Of a stretch of 44,909 nt of DNA, positions 34,501 through 41,706 are shown one piece after another; the first letter of the stretch is position 1; every line of letters starts with the position of its first letter. The DNA comes from an uncultured Prevotellaceae bacterium (GTDB lineage Bacteria > Bacteroidota > Bacteroidia > Bacteroidales > Bacteroidaceae). The notes beneath the pieces were generated by a model. It ran no database searches. It had not been told where the DNA came from and worked only from the letters and a program-made list of their open reading frames with translations. The stretch covers positions 1 through 44,909 of the forward strand of contig CACXQL010000007.1 in NCBI GenBank assembly GCA_902769805.1, given 5' to 3'. The translations under genes and the position numbers were made by a program.

Positions 34501-34635
34501 GACGGTACGACAAGCATCAAGAACATGAAGGTCGGTAGTGATGATAATATCTATTATGACTTGCAAGGTCGCCGTGTACTTTATCCACAGAAGGGTGTCT
34601 ATATTCTGAATGGTAAGAAAGTCGTGATTAAGTGA
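31561..34635 (+). CDS. Large secreted or surface protein, Prevotella-type, with repeated beta-rich domains
   Basis: 1024 residues. Signal peptide about 1-34, ending GVWGQ. Two copies of a domain of the type LTVGGVEVTSANAENIIGD ... NTLTLDGATI ... LNIVLKGNSTL occur, at about 38-125 and again at about 375-440 (LTINNTQVTEENRLDVLGD ... NTLILNNAWI ... LTIYLKGDNN). A BspA-like strand segment (LTYVDLSGTGITGITV) lies near 755-770. The C-terminus IYYDLQGRRVLYPQKGVYIL is a widespread Bacteroidales ending, probably an outer-surface sorting or anchoring signal; the route is inference. No enzyme domain is recognised. Likely an adhesin or carbohydrate-binding surface protein. Confidence 0.82.
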   Translation: MRKLLLNQHNRTRGLRQLSLFFALLLLPMGVWGQTEYGLTVGGVEVTSANAENIIGDNIQGTVSFNPSTNTLTLDGATISGTTISNGCIVSGLSSLNIVLKGNSTLDCSNDSCTAIRSVANAALTITKGEDECSLGFYGSRAIRDFKSVTLSGMVWDRTCAYQLATINNNGEHTGMVLYDTVSNEIGEINLLDVENLPHPSMYPSYNQQNEPTFGFEGDPSWEIRYSIDYVDESLADVTNALYDMQGENVPLQGAATVTAWTVFGDATSDEVKGKLFDLSETSLSTVYGTAETLSAPTLRPAIDPEDKITVSYIGREQSDVATINASTGEVTILGPGSETFNVDFSIDDGCTVLNYEDLTFDVTVQDGYPLTINNTQVTEENRLDVLGDGGSVQFDSKNTLILNNAWISSVILGADDSWVKKGLTIYLKGDNNNIGEQEQDGLIYQGQGASVPLTFATGDVEPGTLTLSYSDQPLYCFNTTYQNNLIETLNPENHTMIIAVSMKPFVTYNEEEKAVDGGGVGLGQDIEEATTTQLTDGVLVNKILYTLPDEYDGYLSEDGNKLVALNSSMTDADANRIMAAITDGSLLPGTPDFAAEFHGMTFLLPAGNGNIVLEVNTNEHGELHVKVGDNEPVVITGTTGFEEVTIPYALTEESYVLLYSVVGAAGARTDDMHRAPGKKMMNTTTLKKVGVSARSVCSTPQPPLSPKTLTKDGYLLGHGIFVHSLESANIVVDDADIVAMDDDVFENLCTGYPELTYVDLSGTGITGITVDRTKAPFKDLPSATFIYLPVGNKIKDGEKNVIIGGVCEDVTLYDDNPFEIPKDFTATKIRLDRDFSGVLGKKCSIMLPFELDEETAASIGTFYEIADAVLYENKVYMETVDKTKANWPYMFKPAKESISLEMVDVKAVTEVPEYTVSGLTFVGCLENESIKSDNSQFFYCFKDDTFAWVYDNPVTVNIFRAYMKASGGASSNTLAIDWGDGTTSIKNMKVGSDDNIYYDLQGRRVLYPQKGVYILNGKKVVIK

Positions 34636-34637
34636 GA

Positions 34638-34664
34638 ATAGAATTGAGCTAGCTCGAATTCTAT
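34638..34664 (+). other. Hairpin directly after the large secreted protein gene
   Basis: ATAGAATTGAGC-TA-GCTCGAATTCTAT: 12 bp with one bulged G and a 2-nt apex, 2 nt after the stop codon. There is no T tract behind it, so it looks like an mRNA-stabilising or attenuating structure rather than a terminator. Confidence 0.45.
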
Positions 34665-34741
34665 CGAACGTGAACGAGTTCAAGCGAAGCTCAAAGTCAT
34701 ACTGAAGTAAAATGTAATAATTATAAAATGTAATAATGATG

Positions 34742-34927
34742 ATGAAGAAACAATATATCACTCCAGAAACGGAGATTTCCAACCTACAGATAGAAGGTGC
34801 TCTCTTGGCTGGTTCTGTTTTTGAACCGACTATTTGGAAAGGAGGCGGTGGTGCTGATTCCCGCCTGTTCGAGGACGAGGGAATGGATATCCTCACGGGA
34901 GATTCCGATTTAGAGATATTGTTCTAA
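34742..34927 (+). CDS. Short conserved-type peptide of unknown function
   Basis: 61 residues from MKKQYITPETEISNLQIEG; two further ATG codons lie immediately upstream (34736, 34739). Layout: basic MKK start, PETEI segment, LLAGS, a glycine run (GGGG) near residues 36-39, and an acidic tail. No signal peptide of normal hydrophobicity and no known domain. Peptides with this MKK-Y-I-x-P-x-x-E-[VI] start and an LLAxS segment are common in Prevotella next to secreted protein genes, from memory of the group. It lies 106 nt after the large secreted protein and before a strong terminator. It could be a peptide precursor or a surface peptide. Confidence 0.75.
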   Translation: MKKQYITPETEISNLQIEGALLAGSVFEPTIWKGGGGADSRLFEDEGMDILTGDSDLEILF

Positions 34928-34934
34928 TAATAAG

Positions 34935-34968
34935 AAAAGGTGACAGACTCGAAAGTCTGTCACCTTTT
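34935..34968. terminator. Strong bidirectional terminator
   Basis: 15-bp perfect stem AAAAGGTGACAGACT / AGTCTGTCACCTTTT with a CGAA tetraloop. Ends the secreted protein/peptide unit on the plus strand and the tRNA-Arg unit on the minus strand. Confidence 0.9.
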
Positions 34969-34973
34969 TCTTG

Positions 34974-35047
34974 TGACTCCCGCGGGATTCAAACCCACAA
35001 CCTTCTGATCCGTAGTCAGATGCTCTATTCAGTTGAGCTAGGGAGCC
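34974..35047 (-). tRNA. tRNA-Arg (anticodon ACG)
   Basis: 74 nt. Acceptor GGCTCCC / GGGAGTC with one G-T pair, D arm AGCTC...GAGC, anticodon stem-loop TCTGA-CTACGGA-TCAGA (anticodon ACG), T arm GTGGG-TTTGAAT-CCCGC, discriminator A. CCA is not encoded. The A34 is expected to be deaminated to inosine by TadA. Own promoter at 35069. Confidence 0.96.
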
Positions 35048-35068
35048 TCCCTTTTTGTTTTGCGGTTG

Positions 35069-35100
35069 CAAAGGTACATACTTTTTATGGAACTGCCAAA
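35069..35100 (-). promoter_or_regulatory. Promoter of tRNA-Arg
   Basis: Minus strand TTTG (35097-35100), 20 nt, TACCTTTG (35069-35076), 22 nt before the mature tRNA 5' end. Confidence 0.75.
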
Positions 35101-35130
35101 CTTTTTCGAAACTTTTTTTGATTTACTTTA

Positions 35131-38100
35131 TTATCTTCGTTTGAAACGCTCTTCAATAGAACGGAAGATGACGAAGAGAACAGGAACGATGAATATCAGA
35201 GCAATTGTCCCGACAACCATACCGCCAATCGTTCCTACGCCGAGCGAGTGATTACCATTGGCTCCGACACCTGTGGCAAGTGCAAGGGGCAACAAGCCAA
35301 AGACCATCGTGAGTGAAGTCATCAGGATAGGACGCAGTCGGACGGTTGCCGCATCAAGGGCTGCTTCAACAATACCCATCCCTTGACGGCGACGCGTCGT
35401 TGCATACTCTGTGAGCAGAATGGCGGTCTTTGACAACAAACCTATCAGCATGATAAGTCCTGTCTGCATATAGATATTATTCTCCAATCCCCACATCCAT
35501 GCGAAGAGGAACGAACCAGCGAGTCCGAAAGGTACACTCAGAATAACGGCAAGGGGAATAAACAGACTTTCATAAAGGGCACAGAGAATAAGGTAGATGA
35601 AAATGATGCAGATGATGAACACAAGGGCAGTGGTATTCTGTGCCGAGGATTCCTCACGTGTCATTCCACCGAACTCATAACCATAGCCTTCGGGTAATAC
35701 TTCTGCAGCGACTTCACGGATGGCATCGATAGCCTGTCCGCTGCTATAGCCGTCGGCTGCAGTACCTCCGACTTGAATGCTGGGGAAAAGATTGAAACGT
35801 GAGAGTGTCTCAGAACCGTAGACACGTGTCAGAGTAATATACTGACCGATAGGCGACATCTCCCCGGCACCGTTACGCACGAAGATGTTGTTCAGTGACT
35901 CTGTGTCAAGGCGATACTCGGGCGATGCCTGTACCATAACACGGTAAAGCTTGGTGAAACGCACGAAGTTAGATGCATACGATCCTCCGATATATCCACT
36001 AAGAGCTGAGAGAACGTCACTGGGGGATATACCATGGCGCTTGCATAAGGCAGCATCCACCTCCAAACGATACTGTGGATACTTCAACGAGAAGTTGGTA
36101 TAGGCACGACTGATTTCCGGTCGTTCGTTCAGGGCAGCAACAAGACGGTTGGTATAAACGAGTAGGTCATTGATGGTGCCGCCATGCTTGTCCTGTACAT
36201 GAAGTTCGAAACCGTTGATACGTCCAAAACCTGGCAGCATATTCTGCGTGTTCACCTGAATCTTCGCATTGGCAATATCAGCGGTGCGTCGATAGATCTC
36301 ATCCACCACGCTCTGCACGTCATCACCCTTTCCTTTGCGCTCACCCCATTTCTTAAGCTTCAGCGTGAAGTTACCATTCGACGATGACTGTTCAAAGTTA
36401 TTACTGTTACCAGCTATAAGTGAATAGATACGAAGTTGCGGTAAATCCTTGATACGTTCCTCTACCTGTTTCAATATACCATAGGTCTGTTGCAGACTAC
36501 TACCCGGTGATGCCTGTACATTAATAAATACTGTACCCATATCCTCATTAGGTACAAGTCCTGTCTTCGTCGTGCGCATCATCCAACCTAAGCCAATGAC
36601 GGCTATGACAACAAGGACGATAGCCAGCCAACGACGCGGTATCACCGCATTTAACATCTGTTTGTAGCGTTCGAGTACTGCCGTAAACCCAGCATTGAAC
36701 CGTGCGTGGAATCCTTTTCTCCCGTCTCCCGTCTCCTGACTCCCGACTCCTGACTCCTGTGGCTTCATTATCAATGCACAAAGGGCAGGGGAGAGGGTAA
36801 GGGCATTGAAGAGTGAGATACCTACTGCAATTGCCATCGTTAATCCGAACTGCGTATAGAATGTACCCGTAACACCACCGATAAAGCACACCGGAACGAA
36901 GACTGCCATAAACACAAGTGTTGTCGTAATGAGGGCTGACGTGATACTCTTCATTGCCTCTTCCGTCATCTCTCCTCTCTTCTCTTTCCTCTCTCCTCTT
37001 TCAAGCCTTGCCTGTACTGCCTCCACAACCACAATGGCATCATCCACAACGGTACCGATAACCAGTACGAGGGCAAAGAGTGTCAGCATGTTTAATGAGA
37101 AGCCAATAGCATAGATGACAGCAAGTGTGGCTATCAATGAAACGACGATAGCAATGGCTGGAATAATAGTAGCGCGCCAACTTCCGAGAAACACCCATAC
37201 TACAAGGATAACCAACAGCAGGGCTTCCAACAGCGTCTCCACCACATTGGTAATAGAAGCATCCAGGAAATCTTTCTTGCTCTCCAAGTCTTCAATGACA
37301 ATACCTCTCGGCAATGACTTACGTATTTCCTCTACCTCCTGGTCTATTTGTTTGATAATCTCGTTAGCATTCGAACCTGCCACCTGGTTGATACTGATGT
37401 TAATGCCAGGACTACCGTTTGTTTCACCAATGATGTTATAGTTCTGTGAACCGAGTTCTACACGGGCAATATCACCGATGCGTAGCACATCGCCATCGGG
37501 TAATGAGCGTACGACCAGGTTCTCATATTCTTGTTCTTCCTCATAGCGACCACGGTACTTCAGTACATATTGGAATGTATTACTGCTTTCGGCTCCCAAC
37601 GTACCCGTAGCTACTTCTACATTCTGTTCGTTGAGAACCTGTGTCACATCAGCGGGTGTCAGTCCATAGTGCGCCATCTTCAGGGGATCGAGCCAGATAC
37701 GCATGGAATAGTCGGCACCCATCACGTTCACTTCACCTACACCGGGAATACGACTCAGACGCGGTTCTATATTAATCTTCGTGTAGTTGGCAAGGAAGGA
37801 ACGGTCGAAAGTACTGTCAGGACTATATACGGCAATCTGTTTGATATTGGATGTCTGTCGCTTGCGTACGGTAAGACCGCTTTTTACGACATCACTTGGT
37901 AATCGCCCCTGTACGGTAGCCGCACGATTCTGTACGTTCACCATCGCCATATCGGCGTTAGTTCCCTGACGGAAGAAGATACCGATAGAGGCTGTTCCGT
38001 TATTCGAGGCAGATGATGTCATGTACATCATGCCTTCCACACCATTAATGGCTTCCTCTAATGGAACGATAACACTCTTCTGAACAGTCTCTGCATTGGC

Positions 38101-38256
38101 TCCAGTGTAAGATGCCATGATGCGGACTGTAGGCGGTGCTATCTCCGGAAACTGTTCAAGTGGGAGCTGGCTCAGTCCGATGATGCCCACGAGTACCATC
38201 AGCACAGAAATAACTCCAGAGAGTATTGGGCGGTCTATGAATGTCTTGACGTTCAT
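35131..38256 (-). CDS. RND multidrug efflux pump, inner-membrane permease (AcrB/HAE1 type)
   Basis: 1041 residues, full length. Starts MNVKTFIDRPILSGVISVLM with helix 1, followed by two large periplasmic loops and twelve transmembrane helices in two halves. Proton-relay residues are present: the Asp pair in TVVDDAIVVVE of TM4 and the Lys in GLLSKTAILL of TM10. The cytoplasmic loop between the halves has an inserted-looking Ser/Gly/Glu-rich stretch (QESGVGSQETGDGRKG, residues about 498-513), and another charged stretch lies near 420 (ERGERKEKRGE). Exports drugs, bile acids or lipophilic compounds with the adaptor encoded 26 nt upstream. No outer-membrane channel gene follows. Confidence 0.95.
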   Translation of the reverse strand: MNVKTFIDRPILSGVISVLMVLVGIIGLSQLPLEQFPEIAPPTVRIMASYTGANAETVQKSVIVPLEEAINGVEGMMYMTSSASNNGTASIGIFFRQGTNADMAMVNVQNRAATVQGRLPSDVVKSGLTVRKRQTSNIKQIAVYSPDSTFDRSFLANYTKINIEPRLSRIPGVGEVNVMGADYSMRIWLDPLKMAHYGLTPADVTQVLNEQNVEVATGTLGAESSNTFQYVLKYRGRYEEEQEYENLVVRSLPDGDVLRIGDIARVELGSQNYNIIGETNGSPGINISINQVAGSNANEIIKQIDQEVEEIRKSLPRGIVIEDLESKKDFLDASITNVVETLLEALLLVILVVWVFLGSWRATIIPAIAIVVSLIATLAVIYAIGFSLNMLTLFALVLVIGTVVDDAIVVVEAVQARLERGERKEKRGEMTEEAMKSITSALITTTLVFMAVFVPVCFIGGVTGTFYTQFGLTMAIAVGISLFNALTLSPALCALIMKPQESGVGSQETGDGRKGFHARFNAGFTAVLERYKQMLNAVIPRRWLAIVLVVIAVIGLGWMMRTTKTGLVPNEDMGTVFINVQASPGSSLQQTYGILKQVEERIKDLPQLRIYSLIAGNSNNFEQSSSNGNFTLKLKKWGERKGKGDDVQSVVDEIYRRTADIANAKIQVNTQNMLPGFGRINGFELHVQDKHGGTINDLLVYTNRLVAALNERPEISRAYTNFSLKYPQYRLEVDAALCKRHGISPSDVLSALSGYIGGSYASNFVRFTKLYRVMVQASPEYRLDTESLNNIFVRNGAGEMSPIGQYITLTRVYGSETLSRFNLFPSIQVGGTAADGYSSGQAIDAIREVAAEVLPEGYGYEFGGMTREESSAQNTTALVFIICIIFIYLILCALYESLFIPLAVILSVPFGLAGSFLFAWMWGLENNIYMQTGLIMLIGLLSKTAILLTEYATTRRRQGMGIVEAALDAATVRLRPILMTSLTMVFGLLPLALATGVGANGNHSLGVGTIGGMVVGTIALIFIVPVLFVIFRSIEERFKRR

Positions 38257-38282
38257 TTTTCTTTCGTTATAACGTGATGGCG

Positions 38283-39398
38283 TTATTTGGGCTCCTCGGG
38301 TTTCTTAATCTCAACGCCATCCTTCAACAATCCGGATCCTTCTGCGATGATAGTATCACCTACGTTGATGCCGTGCTCCACAATATACTCTTTTCCGTTG
38401 TGCTGCGGATACAGTGTGACAGCCGTCGCCATCGTCTTTCCGTTGATGACACGATAGACAAACGAACGGTTCTGTAACTCATATGTAGATTCTTGTGGAA
38501 TAACGACACACTGTCGGAGGTGTGTCGGTACAATAACCGTAGCACTTGCGCCGTTATGCAACAGATGGTTGTTGTTAGGGAACGTAGCGCGCAATGTGAC
38601 AGCACCAGTCTGAGTATCAACCGTACCACTGACAGCACTGATGTGTCCTTCCTGTTCGTACTCTTTCCCGTTACTTAAACGAAGCTTGACGGGAGGAGCC
38701 TTCGCAATAAACTCATTGATAGAACCATATTGAGAGATGAGGTCTAATGACTGGTTTTCGCTGATACTGAAATACACATACATTTCCGAATCGTCTGCCA
38801 CAGTTACCAATGGCTCACTGATACTGCTGCTGACGAGCGACCCTACATGCCATGGAATCATAGAAGCGACACCACTCACAGGACTCTTCACCTCCGTATA
38901 ACTTAAGTTGTTACGGGCATTCACTTCTTGTGCCTTCGCCTGCGCCAATGCCGCCTCTGCTTCCCTCAGTGCATTACGCATCGTTTCTACAGAGACTTCG
39001 CCAACCACACGTCCTTCCTTCAATAGTATTTCGTTATCGTAATTCATTCGTGCTGTAGCCAAACGAGCCTCTGCACTCTTGCGATTAGCTACAGCCATTT
39101 CCAATGCGGCACGATAAGGAACCTGATCAATGATGAAGAGTGTCTGCCCTTTATGGACAGGTTGACCTTCACCAGTCAAGATACGTGTGATACATCCGGA
39201 CACTTGTGGGCGCACCTCCACAATCTGCCGACCAGTAAGTCGCGCACTGTAGCGACGTTCGAGCGACATATCCTTACGGCTCACCACCATTGTCTTATAC
39301 TGAGCCGCATCGTGACCCTTCCGTTTTTCCTCACCACAGGACGTGACCAACAGCACAGCTGCAAGAGTGACCATGAAGAATTTCTTTGAACACATCAT
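38283..39398 (-). CDS. RND efflux periplasmic adaptor lipoprotein (membrane fusion protein)
   Basis: 371 residues from MMCSKKFFMVTLAAVLLVTSC; the lipobox LVTSC gives a lipidated N-terminal Cys. An ATG 12 codons upstream (39434) is less likely since it leaves almost no leader from the TATATTTG promoter at 39446-39453 and spoils the signal peptide. Lipoyl/barrel-sandwich halves near VEVRPQVSGCITRILTGEG and YTEVKSPVSGVASMI flank an alpha hairpin; beta-barrel and membrane-proximal domains follow. Links the pump encoded 26 nt downstream to an outer-membrane channel. Confidence 0.94.
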   Translation of the reverse strand: MMCSKKFFMVTLAAVLLVTSCGEEKRKGHDAAQYKTMVVSRKDMSLERRYSARLTGRQIVEVRPQVSGCITRILTGEGQPVHKGQTLFIIDQVPYRAALEMAVANRKSAEARLATARMNYDNEILLKEGRVVGEVSVETMRNALREAEAALAQAKAQEVNARNNLSYTEVKSPVSGVASMIPWHVGSLVSSSISEPLVTVADDSEMYVYFSISENQSLDLISQYGSINEFIAKAPPVKLRLSNGKEYEQEGHISAVSGTVDTQTGAVTLRATFPNNNHLLHNGASATVIVPTHLRQCVVIPQESTYELQNRSFVYRVINGKTMATAVTLYPQHNGKEYIVEHGINVGDTIIAEGSGLLKDGVEIKKPEEPK

Positions 39399-39445
39399 AT
39401 CATTTTTATGTTGGTCTTGATTATATCTATTCATAATTATGGGGA

Positions 39446-39453
39446 CAAATATA
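39446..39453 (-). promoter_or_regulatory. -7 promoter element of the RND efflux operon
   Basis: TATATTTG on the minus strand, an exact TAnnTTTG match, 48 nt before the chosen adaptor start. No TetR-type palindrome is evident beside it. Confidence 0.6.
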
Positions 39454-39509
39454 CGAAAAATCTCTGATAATTCGCATATCTGCCCCCAGATTTAATATGT
39501 TTTCTTAAT

Positions 39510-41570
39510 TTATTTAATCAAGTCAACACTTCGTTTCAGGAACTCATCAAGGGCTTCACCCTTCAGCATACCATTCTGCAATAGTGCAAGATCAATAAGT
39601 TGATGAACGATATCATTCTTCGCAGCAAAACCGCTCAGCACTTCTTGCTTCTTGTCTTTCTGCTCTTGAATGGCCTTTTCTGTATTGGTCTTATCGTCTT
39701 TCTCTTCCTGTGTCAACTCGTCAGTCTTTTTCTTTTCCTGAGCCTGACGGATAGCAGCAAGGCGAGCCTCTTGACCTTTCAACTCACTCTCGATAGGCTT
39801 GAGCGCCTCTTCCGTAGATGTCTTGCAGTCGTCAAGGATTCGTTTCACCAAAGGATGGTCACTATTCAAGACAAGATTCATGGAGTCAGGCATCTGGGCA
39901 TAGAAGTTCATGCCTGGCTGGAAACGACTCATCTCCTTCATACGACGCATATACTCGTTCTGAGTAATCATCACAGGACGAGCCTGTTCACCCAACGCCT
40001 GTACCTCTACCATAAACTCTGTCTTCTCTATCTTCGGCATCTGTGAACGGAAGACGGATGACAAATTGGCAGACTCGTCGTCTGACAGGGTAGACTTAGG
40101 AGCATCGTCCTTGACAATCAATCGGTCAATGATGTCGCTGTCGACACGGGTGAAACGGCTCTTCTCAAATTTCTGCTCCAGCATCTGAATGGCGGGAACA
40201 TCGAGTTGACCGTCCAGCAACAGGACTGAATAACCTTTATCCTGGGCTGCCTTGATATAGCTGTACTGTTCTTCTTTATCAGTAGCATAGAGGTAGACGA
40301 GGGTGTCGTCCTTGTCTTTCTGTGCTCCCTCAATGAGTGTCTTATACTCGTCAAAGGTGAAATATTTGCCTTCTGTGTCCTTAAACATTGCAAACTCCTT
40401 GGCGCGATCATAGAAACTCTCTTCCGACAGCATACCGTAGTTAATGAAAAGTTTCAAATCATCCCATTTCTCTTCGTATTGTTTACGGTCTTCCTTGAAG
40501 ATAGCCTGTAGACGGTCTGCCACCTTCTTTGTGATGTAGGTAGAGATCTTCTTTACGTCACGGTCGCTCTGTAAATAAGAACGAGAGACATTCAAAGGAA
40601 TATCGGGAGAGTCGATGACACCATGTAACAATGTCAGGAACTCAGGAACGATGCCTTCTACCTGATCGGTGACGAACACCTGGTTGCAATACAACTGGAT
40701 CTTATTACGCTGCAGGTCGATATTCGACTTAATGCGAGGGAAATAGAGGATACCAGTGAGGTTAAATGGATAGTCTACGTTCAGATGAATCCAGAACATT
40801 GGCTCATCACTCATAGGGTAGAGGGTACGATAGAAACTCTTATAGTCCTCATCCTTCAGTCCTGAAGGTGCCTTCGTCCATAGCGGCTCCACATTATTAA
40901 TAATATTATCCTCAGCAGTATCTACCATCTTCTTTTCTTCAGAAGACCATTCCTGCTTCTTTCCGAAGGCAATAGGCACAGCCATAAACTTACAATACTT
41001 TGTCAACAACTCCTGAATCTTCGACTTCTCCAAGAATTCTTTGCAGTCATCGTCAATATAAAGAATAATGTCAGAACCTCTGTCTTCTTTCTCTGCATCG
41101 TCAATCTCATAGGCAGGACTGCCGTCACAGCTCCATTTCACTGCCTTGGCATCGTCCTTATACGACTTGGTGATGATCTCCACCTTCTTCGATACCATGA
41201 ACGAGGAATAGAAGCCCAATCCGAAATGACCGATGATGTTGTTGGCATTGTCCTTGTACTTCTCCAGGAAGTCGTTGACACCAGAGAAGGCGATCTGGTT
41301 GATATACTTGTCAATCTCCTCCTCGGTCATACCGATACCACGGTCGCTGATGGTGATGGTACCCTTGTCGGTATCGAGCTTCACCTGTACGGCAAGGTCA
41401 CCCAGCTCACCTTTGAACTCACCTTGTTCCTTGAGGGTCTTCAACTTCTGGGTGGCATCGACGGCATTGCTGACCATCTCACGGAGGAATATCTCATGAT
41501 CGGAATAGAGAAACTTTTTGATAACGGGGAAGATGTTCTCTGTCGTAACCCCGATGTTACCTTTTTGCAT
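39510..41570 (-). CDS. htpG: Molecular chaperone HtpG (Hsp90)
   Basis: 686 residues. N-terminal GHKL ATPase: catalytic Glu in FLREMVSNAVDATQ near residues 30-45, DRGIGMT near 80, GHFGLGFYSSFMV near 118-130. Middle domain with NVSRSYLQSDRDVKKI, and a C-terminal dimerisation domain. A charged Lys/Glu segment (KKKTDELTQEEKDDKTNTEK, about 620-640) extends the C-terminal part compared with E. coli HtpG, as in other Bacteroidetes. Cytoplasmic chaperone. Divergent from map; no clear TAnnTTTG element is seen in its upstream 70 nt. Confidence 0.96.
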   Translation of the reverse strand: MQKGNIGVTTENIFPVIKKFLYSDHEIFLREMVSNAVDATQKLKTLKEQGEFKGELGDLAVQVKLDTDKGTITISDRGIGMTEEEIDKYINQIAFSGVNDFLEKYKDNANNIIGHFGLGFYSSFMVSKKVEIITKSYKDDAKAVKWSCDGSPAYEIDDAEKEDRGSDIILYIDDDCKEFLEKSKIQELLTKYCKFMAVPIAFGKKQEWSSEEKKMVDTAEDNIINNVEPLWTKAPSGLKDEDYKSFYRTLYPMSDEPMFWIHLNVDYPFNLTGILYFPRIKSNIDLQRNKIQLYCNQVFVTDQVEGIVPEFLTLLHGVIDSPDIPLNVSRSYLQSDRDVKKISTYITKKVADRLQAIFKEDRKQYEEKWDDLKLFINYGMLSEESFYDRAKEFAMFKDTEGKYFTFDEYKTLIEGAQKDKDDTLVYLYATDKEEQYSYIKAAQDKGYSVLLLDGQLDVPAIQMLEQKFEKSRFTRVDSDIIDRLIVKDDAPKSTLSDDESANLSSVFRSQMPKIEKTEFMVEVQALGEQARPVMITQNEYMRRMKEMSRFQPGMNFYAQMPDSMNLVLNSDHPLVKRILDDCKTSTEEALKPIESELKGQEARLAAIRQAQEKKKTDELTQEEKDDKTNTEKAIQEQKDKKQEVLSGFAAKNDIVHQLIDLALLQNGMLKGEALDEFLKRSVDLIK

Positions 41571-41643
41571 ATACCTTATTTATTATTATATTATAATCAC
41601 TTTGCACTAAATATTGCAAATACCGTGCCATATTCGAATATAA

Positions 41644-41672
41644 TTGAAAATTGAAAATTGAAAATTGAAAAT
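41644..41672. repeat. Four 7-bp tandem units ATTGAAA
   Basis: ATTGAAA is repeated four times without interruption just upstream of the map -7 element. An imperfect TTG -33 element falls inside the repeat, so copy number would change promoter spacing. Confidence 0.7.
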
Positions 41673-41679
41673 TATTTCG

Positions 41680-41687
41680 TAACTTTG
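41680..41687 (+). promoter_or_regulatory. -7 promoter element of map
   Basis: TAACTTTG, an exact TAnnTTTG match, 19 nt before the map ATG; TTG at 41658-41660 lies 19 nt upstream within the ATTGAAA repeats. Confidence 0.65.
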
Positions 41688-41706
41688 CAGGCAAATTACG
41701 AAGACA

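Noticed and set aside
39470-39495. ATCTG/CAGAT inverted repeat after htpG as a terminator
   Set aside because: The stem is only 5 bp with weak flanking pairs and no clear T tract.
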